This document shows, in pieces, positions 7,043-9,635 of a DNA stretch of 9,635 nt. Where the stretch lies: positions 1 through 9,635 of the forward strand of contig CALLJA010000117.1 in NCBI GenBank assembly GCA_938008865.1, read 5' to 3'. The notes below the pieces were generated by a model. The model saw only the letters and a list, made by a program, of their open reading frames with translations, was not told the DNA's origin and searched no databases. Position numbers and translations under genes: made by a program. This DNA is from an uncultured Anaerolineales bacterium. GTDB taxonomy: Bacteria; Chloroflexota; Anaerolineae; Anaerolineales; Villigracilaceae. Each line of letters starts with the position of its first letter. Positions within the stretch are counted from its first letter, which is position 1.

Positions 7043-8128
7043 TTAGCCGTTCTTCTTCTGGAACTCGGCCATAAAGTTGACCAGCGCCTGGGCGCCTTCC
7101 ACGCTCATGGCGTTATAGATGGAAGCGCGCATGCCGCCGACGGAGCGATGACCCTTCAGGCCGATCAGGTCGTTCTTCTTGGCTTCCTTGGCGAAGGCGT
7201 CTTCGAGTTCTTCGCTGGGCAGGCGGAAGGGGATGTTCATGATCGAGCGGGCCTCGGGCAGGGCGTGTCCGCGATAGAAGCCGCCGCTATTGTCGATGGC
7301 GCTGTAGATCAGGTTGGCCTTCGTGCGGTTGGTCTTTTCGATGGCAGCCAGGCCGCCCATCTTCTTGGCCCATTGCAAGACCAGGCCGACCATGTAGATC
7401 GACCAGCAGGGCGGGGTGTTGTGCAGGGAGCCGCTGGTGGCCATGATCTTGTAGTCGAGCATGACGGGCAGGTTTTCGGGGGTGCGCTCGACCATGTCGT
7501 CGCGCTCGATGACGATGGTGACGCCCGAGGGGCCCGCGTTCTTCTGGGCGCCTGCGTAGATCAACGCGTACTTGGAGACGTCGATCGGGCGGCTGATGAA
7601 GTCGGAGGAGGAGTCGCAGACCAGCGGAACGCCGGCGGGCGGGACGGGTTCGTTGAAGAACTCCACGCCGTGGATGGTCTCGTTGGATGTGAAGTGCAGG
7701 TAGGCAGCCTTCGGGTCGAGGTCCAGGCTGGCAGGCAGGCCCTTGAATCCGTCGGCTTCGGTGTTGGCGGCCACGCGGGTGGCGCCCAACTTCTTGGCTT
7801 CCTTGACGGCGGTCTTGCTCCAGGTGCCCGTGACGATGTAGTCAGCGGAGGCGCCTGCAGCGCGCAGGTTCATCGGGATCATCGAGAATTGCAGGTGCGC
7901 GCCGCCCTGCAGGAACATCACCTTGTAGTTGGCGGGGATGCCCAGCAGTTCGCGCAGGTCCGCTTCAGCGGTCTGGATGACCGACTCGAATTCCTTCGAG
8001 CGGTGGCTGACTTCCATCACGGACATGCCCGTGCCTTTGAAGTCCAGCATTTCGGCCTGGGCCTGTTCGAGCACTTCGAGCGGCAGGACGGCGGGGCCGG
8101 GGTTGAAGTTGAACACACGTTTGGTCAT
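7043..8128 (-). CDS. serC: Phosphoserine aminotransferase
   Basis: Class V PLP-dependent aminotransferase that converts 3-phosphohydroxypyruvate and glutamate to O-phospho-L-serine and 2-oxoglutarate, the second step of serine synthesis; it can also serve pyridoxine synthesis in some bacteria. The 361-aa length is normal for SerC. Family marks: FNFNPGPAVLP at the N-terminus (6-16), MEVSHRSKEF (38-47), FLQGGAHLQFSMIPMNL (72-88), and AGAQKNAGPSG (192-202), where Lys196 is the Schiff-base lysine. The C-terminal substrate region includes GLKGHRSVGGMRASIYNAM. The ATG at 8128 has an AGGAG site (8139-8143) 10 nt upstream. It is transcribed away from serA, from its own promoter. Confidence 0.97.
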   Translation of the reverse strand: MTKRVFNFNPGPAVLPLEVLEQAQAEMLDFKGTGMSVMEVSHRSKEFESVIQTAEADLRELLGIPANYKVMFLQGGAHLQFSMIPMNLRAAGASADYIVTGTWSKTAVKEAKKLGATRVAANTEADGFKGLPASLDLDPKAAYLHFTSNETIHGVEFFNEPVPPAGVPLVCDSSSDFISRPIDVSKYALIYAGAQKNAGPSGVTIVIERDDMVERTPENLPVMLDYKIMATSGSLHNTPPCWSIYMVGLVLQWAKKMGGLAAIEKTNRTKANLIYSAIDNSGGFYRGHALPEARSIMNIPFRLPSEELEDAFAKEAKKNDLIGLKGHRSVGGMRASIYNAMSVEGAQALVNFMAEFQKKNG

Positions 8129-8197
8129 TGGGGGGTTACTCCTGTGGGTGAGTGGTTAAAGGCCAGGTTTCTGGCGCAATACTGCGACTTTCAAGCC

Positions 8198-8227
8198 ATT
8201 ATAGTCGGTTGTCAGACAAATCTTCAA
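8198..8227 (-). promoter_or_regulatory. serC promoter with small palindrome in the spacer
   Basis: On the minus strand TTGAAG (8222-8227) and a perfect TATAAT (8198-8203) are 18 nt apart. Transcription would start near 8191, giving a leader of about 63 nt that contains a small hairpin (GCCAG/CTGGC, 8162-8175). The spacer holds TTGTC-A-GACAA (8209-8219), a palindrome with 5-bp arms that could be an operator. The promoter is well formed; the operator is a guess from symmetry and position. Confidence 0.75.
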
Positions 8228-8262
8228 GAACGATTGGCATGTTTTCCGCCTGATGTATGTCG

Positions 8263-8291
8263 TTGACAAAGGTTTTTCCCATTGTTAGAAT
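8263..8291 (+). promoter_or_regulatory. serA promoter (near-consensus sigma-70 type)
   Basis: TTGACA (8263-8268) matches the -35 consensus exactly; after a 17-nt spacer comes TAGAAT (8286-8291), five of six bases. Transcription would start around 8298-8301, about 112 nt before serA. It is the strongest-looking promoter in the window. It is divergent from the serC promoter, with the two -35 hexamers about 35 nt apart, so one regulator bound between them could control both. Confidence 0.85.
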
Positions 8292-8318
8292 GCCTTCGTG
8301 ATACTTTGCACGCGACCC

Positions 8319-8355
8319 AAAGAGACCAGCCGATTCGTCGGACGGGTCTCTTTTT
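8319..8355 (+). terminator. Intrinsic terminator in the serA leader (candidate attenuator)
   Basis: The outer stem is AAAGAGACC (8319-8327) with GGTCTCTTT (8345-8353), 9 bp perfect. The inner stem is CCGA (8330-8333) with TCGG (8338-8341) capped by a UUCG loop. A run of five T (8351-8355) follows. It lies about 20 nt after the predicted transcription start and 57 nt before serA. No plus-strand gene ends here, so its natural target is the serA leader itself. It would cut the transcript to about 55 nt unless something allows read-through. I do not see a T-box motif or a known riboswitch. It could also be the 3' end of a very small RNA. Confidence 0.8.
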
Positions 8356-8411
8356 AATTTCAACCTGGTCCACGCTTGCTGGACTATACAAATTCAACAA
8401 GGAGAACCCCA

Positions 8412-9311
8412 ATGAAGATCCTCGTCTGTGACAAAACCGAAAAAGAGTACATCGAGCAGATGCGTGCCGCAGGCCTGACCGTGGATGTGCGCGACGACAT
8501 CACCCCCGAAGAACTTCCCAGCGTGCTGCCCGCCTACGACGGCATGATCGTCCGCTCGCGCACCAAGGTGCGCCAGCCGTTGATCGACGTGTGCCCCAAC
8601 CTGAAGGTCATCGTGCGCGGCGGCGTCGGCCTCGACACCATCGACCACGAGTATGCCAAGTCCAAGGGCATCGCCGTGATGAACACCCCGCTGGCCTCCT
8701 CCGCTTCGGTGGCGGAATTGGCCGTCGGCTACATGTTTGCCCTGGCCCGCTCCATGTACAAGGCCACTGCCTCGATGAAGGCCGAGAAATGGGACAAGAA
8801 GTCCTTCGAAGGCGACGAGATCGGCGGCAAGACCCTCGGCCTGATCGGCGTCGGCAATATCGGCAAGGAAACTGCCAAGCGCGCCATCGCCCTCGGCATG
8901 ACCGTCGTGGCGTATGACCCCTTCGTCAAGGCCGTGGACGGCATCCAGATGGTCACGCTCGACGAGCTGCTGGCCCAGGCTGATTACATCAGCCTGCACC
9001 TGCCCAAGACCAAGGAATCTGCGGGCATGATCGGCGCGGAGCAATTCGCCAAGATGAAGAACGGCGTGCGCATCGTCAACTGCGCGCGCGGCGGCATCAT
9101 CGATGAGAACGCGCTCTACGAGGCCCTGACCAGCGGCAAGGTGGCTGGTGCGGCGCTGGATGTCTTCGCTGAGGAGCCGCCCACGGACTGGAAGCTGCTC
9201 AAGCTCGACAACGTCATCGGCTCGCCGCACATCGGCGCCGCCACCAAGGAAGCTCAGGCTCGCGTCGGCGCGGAAGTGGCCGCCAAGCTGATCGAGTTCT
9301 CGAAGAAATAG
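8412..9311 (+). CDS. serA: D-3-phosphoglycerate dehydrogenase, short form without ACT domain
   Basis: NAD-dependent oxidation of 3-phosphoglycerate to 3-phosphohydroxypyruvate, the first step of serine synthesis. The 299-aa protein has the D-2-hydroxyacid dehydrogenase fold: substrate-binding domain at both ends, NAD-binding Rossmann domain in the middle with GVGNIG (146-151) and the acidic Asp169 of AYDP. The catalytic set is present: Arg226 in NCARGGIID, Glu255 in AEEPP and His273 in SPHIGAAT. RGGVGLD (69-75) matches the phosphoglycerate dehydrogenase subgroup. It ends right after the catalytic core, so it lacks the ASB/ACT regulatory domains through which serine inhibits longer SerA enzymes. 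The ATG at 8412 has AAGGAG (8399-8404) 7 nt upstream; an earlier in-frame ATG at 8376 lacks a good site. The serC neighbour supports the call, although related hydroxyacid dehydrogenases look similar. Confidence 0.95.
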   Translation: MKILVCDKTEKEYIEQMRAAGLTVDVRDDITPEELPSVLPAYDGMIVRSRTKVRQPLIDVCPNLKVIVRGGVGLDTIDHEYAKSKGIAVMNTPLASSASVAELAVGYMFALARSMYKATASMKAEKWDKKSFEGDEIGGKTLGLIGVGNIGKETAKRAIALGMTVVAYDPFVKAVDGIQMVTLDELLAQADYISLHLPKTKESAGMIGAEQFAKMKNGVRIVNCARGGIIDENALYEALTSGKVAGAALDVFAEEPPTDWKLLKLDNVIGSPHIGAATKEAQARVGAEVAAKLIEFSKK

Positions 9312-9320
9312 ATTTTTTGT

Positions 9321-9347
9321 GTAGGGGCGGGGTTACCCCGCCCCTAC
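9321..9347. repeat. GC-rich perfect hairpin between serA and the DUF1015 gene
   Basis: GTAGGGGCGGGG (9321-9332) pairs perfectly with CCCCGCCCCTAC (9336-9347) across a TTA loop. There is no T-run on the downstream side of either strand, so it is a poor terminator. GTAGGGGCGGG...CCCGCCCCTAC hairpins recur as dispersed intergenic elements in other genomes as far as I recall. Here it may stabilise the 3' end of the serA message or lower read-through into the next gene. Confidence 0.8.
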
Positions 9348-9366
9348 CGATTCTCAGAGGTAATCC

Positions 9367-9635
9367 ATGAAAATCATTAGCGATATCGGCATTCAGATCC
9401 CCCAGGTCTATCTTCCCAAGCGCGGCACAGACCTCAAGAAGTGGGCGGTGATCGCCTGCGACCAGTTCACCTCCGAGCCTGAGTATTGGAACGAGGTTGA
9501 GCAGACCGTCGGCGATGCGCCCTCCACGCTCAACCTGACCTTCCCCGAGGTTTACCTCGAAAAGTCGGGCGGTGAGGAACGCATCCAGAACATCCAGACA
9601 ACGATGAAGAAGTACCTGGATGCGGGTGTCTTCGA
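9367..9635 (+). CDS. DUF1015-family protein, N-terminal part (gene runs off the window)
   Basis: The first 89 codons are visible. WAVIACDQFTSEPEYW (26-41) followed by APSTLNLTFPEVYL (51-64) is the hallmark opening of DUF1015 (Pfam PF06245) proteins, which are usually above 400 aa. The ATG at 9367 has an AGAGG site (9356-9360) 6 nt upstream. The gene starts 55 nt after the serA stop on the same strand with no good terminator between, so it is probably cotranscribed. I recall DUF1015 genes next to serC-serA in other anaerobes as well, which would point to a role in serine or phosphoserine metabolism. The biochemical function is not established from this sequence. Confidence 0.85.
   Translation, partial: MKIISDIGIQIPQVYLPKRGTDLKKWAVIACDQFTSEPEYWNEVEQTVGDAPSTLNLTFPEVYLEKSGGEERIQNIQTTMKKYLDAGVF

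Noticed and set aside
7148..8266. Long plus-strand open frame (about 372 codons) opposite serC
   Set aside because: Antisense shadow of a certain serC; composition is Gly/Val/Asp/His-rich and it carries no known motif.
8298..8357. GTG-initiated 19-codon leader peptide spanning the serA leader terminator
   Set aside because: No ribosome-binding site and only two Ser codons (AGC, TCT) that are not adjacent, so it does not look like a serine attenuation peptide. Its start would coincide with the transcription start, so a leaderless peptide is not fully excluded.
8324..8370. GACCAG/CTGGTC pairing as an antiterminator of the serA leader
   Set aside because: The pairing partner (8365-8370) lies downstream of the terminator, so it would be transcribed too late to prevent termination.
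8394..9230. Minus-strand open frame (about 278 codons) opposite serA
   Set aside because: Antisense shadow of a certain serA with typical shadow composition and no domain.

Overview
The window reads as chromosomal DNA of a GC-rich bacterium. The best guess is Chloroflexota, class Anaerolineae. This rests on the style of the genes: lipoproteins with Pro/Thr/Ser-rich tails, a TolB-like propeller lipoprotein next to an M23 lipoprotein, a 7TM histidine kinase, a short serA, and hairpin-rich dispersed repeats. It is an inference from gene style, not a database match. Most genes are housekeeping or cell-envelope genes. I see no phage, IS transposase, CRISPR array, tRNA or rRNA.

Layout. (1) Positions 1-127, minus: 5' end of a small lipoprotein gene. 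(2) 273-1379, minus: complete recA, with an intrinsic terminator (236-267) and its own promoter (1428-1455) that has a degenerate SOS-box-like site in the spacer. (3) 1455-1633: an almost perfect 90-bp tandem duplication built on AGACCTC/GAGGTCT palindromes; it runs into the 3' end of the next gene. (4) 5011 down to 1622, minus: a tight three-gene run of a 117-aa unknown protein, a 623-aa TolB-like propeller lipoprotein and a 384-aa M23 peptidase lipoprotein. The last two genes overlap by one base (TGATG). (5) 5075-6862, minus: an orphan membrane histidine kinase (7TM, PAS, HisKA, HATPase_c). (6) 7043-8128, minus: serC, divergent from serA (8412-9311, plus), which is followed by the start of a DUF1015 gene (9367 onward). 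This is a serine-biosynthesis locus.

Genes working together. SerA makes 3-phosphohydroxypyruvate and SerC transaminates it to phosphoserine. They are read from separate, well-formed divergent promoters. The serA leader contains an intrinsic terminator between promoter and gene, which suggests attenuation. The 117-aa/TolB-like/M23 run looks like an envelope-remodelling unit anchored on the outer face of the membrane.

Most notable observation: a 100-bp palindromic, MITE-like element (2660-2759) sits inside the lipoprotein signal-peptide codons of the M23 gene. With a 5-bp near-duplicated flank the net gain is 105 bp, exactly 35 codons. Removing it restores a textbook signal peptide (MNKILVLFLLASLILTSC), so the element seems to have landed in frame and been tolerated or domesticated. 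A half copy of the same element lies downstream of serC (6999-7033).
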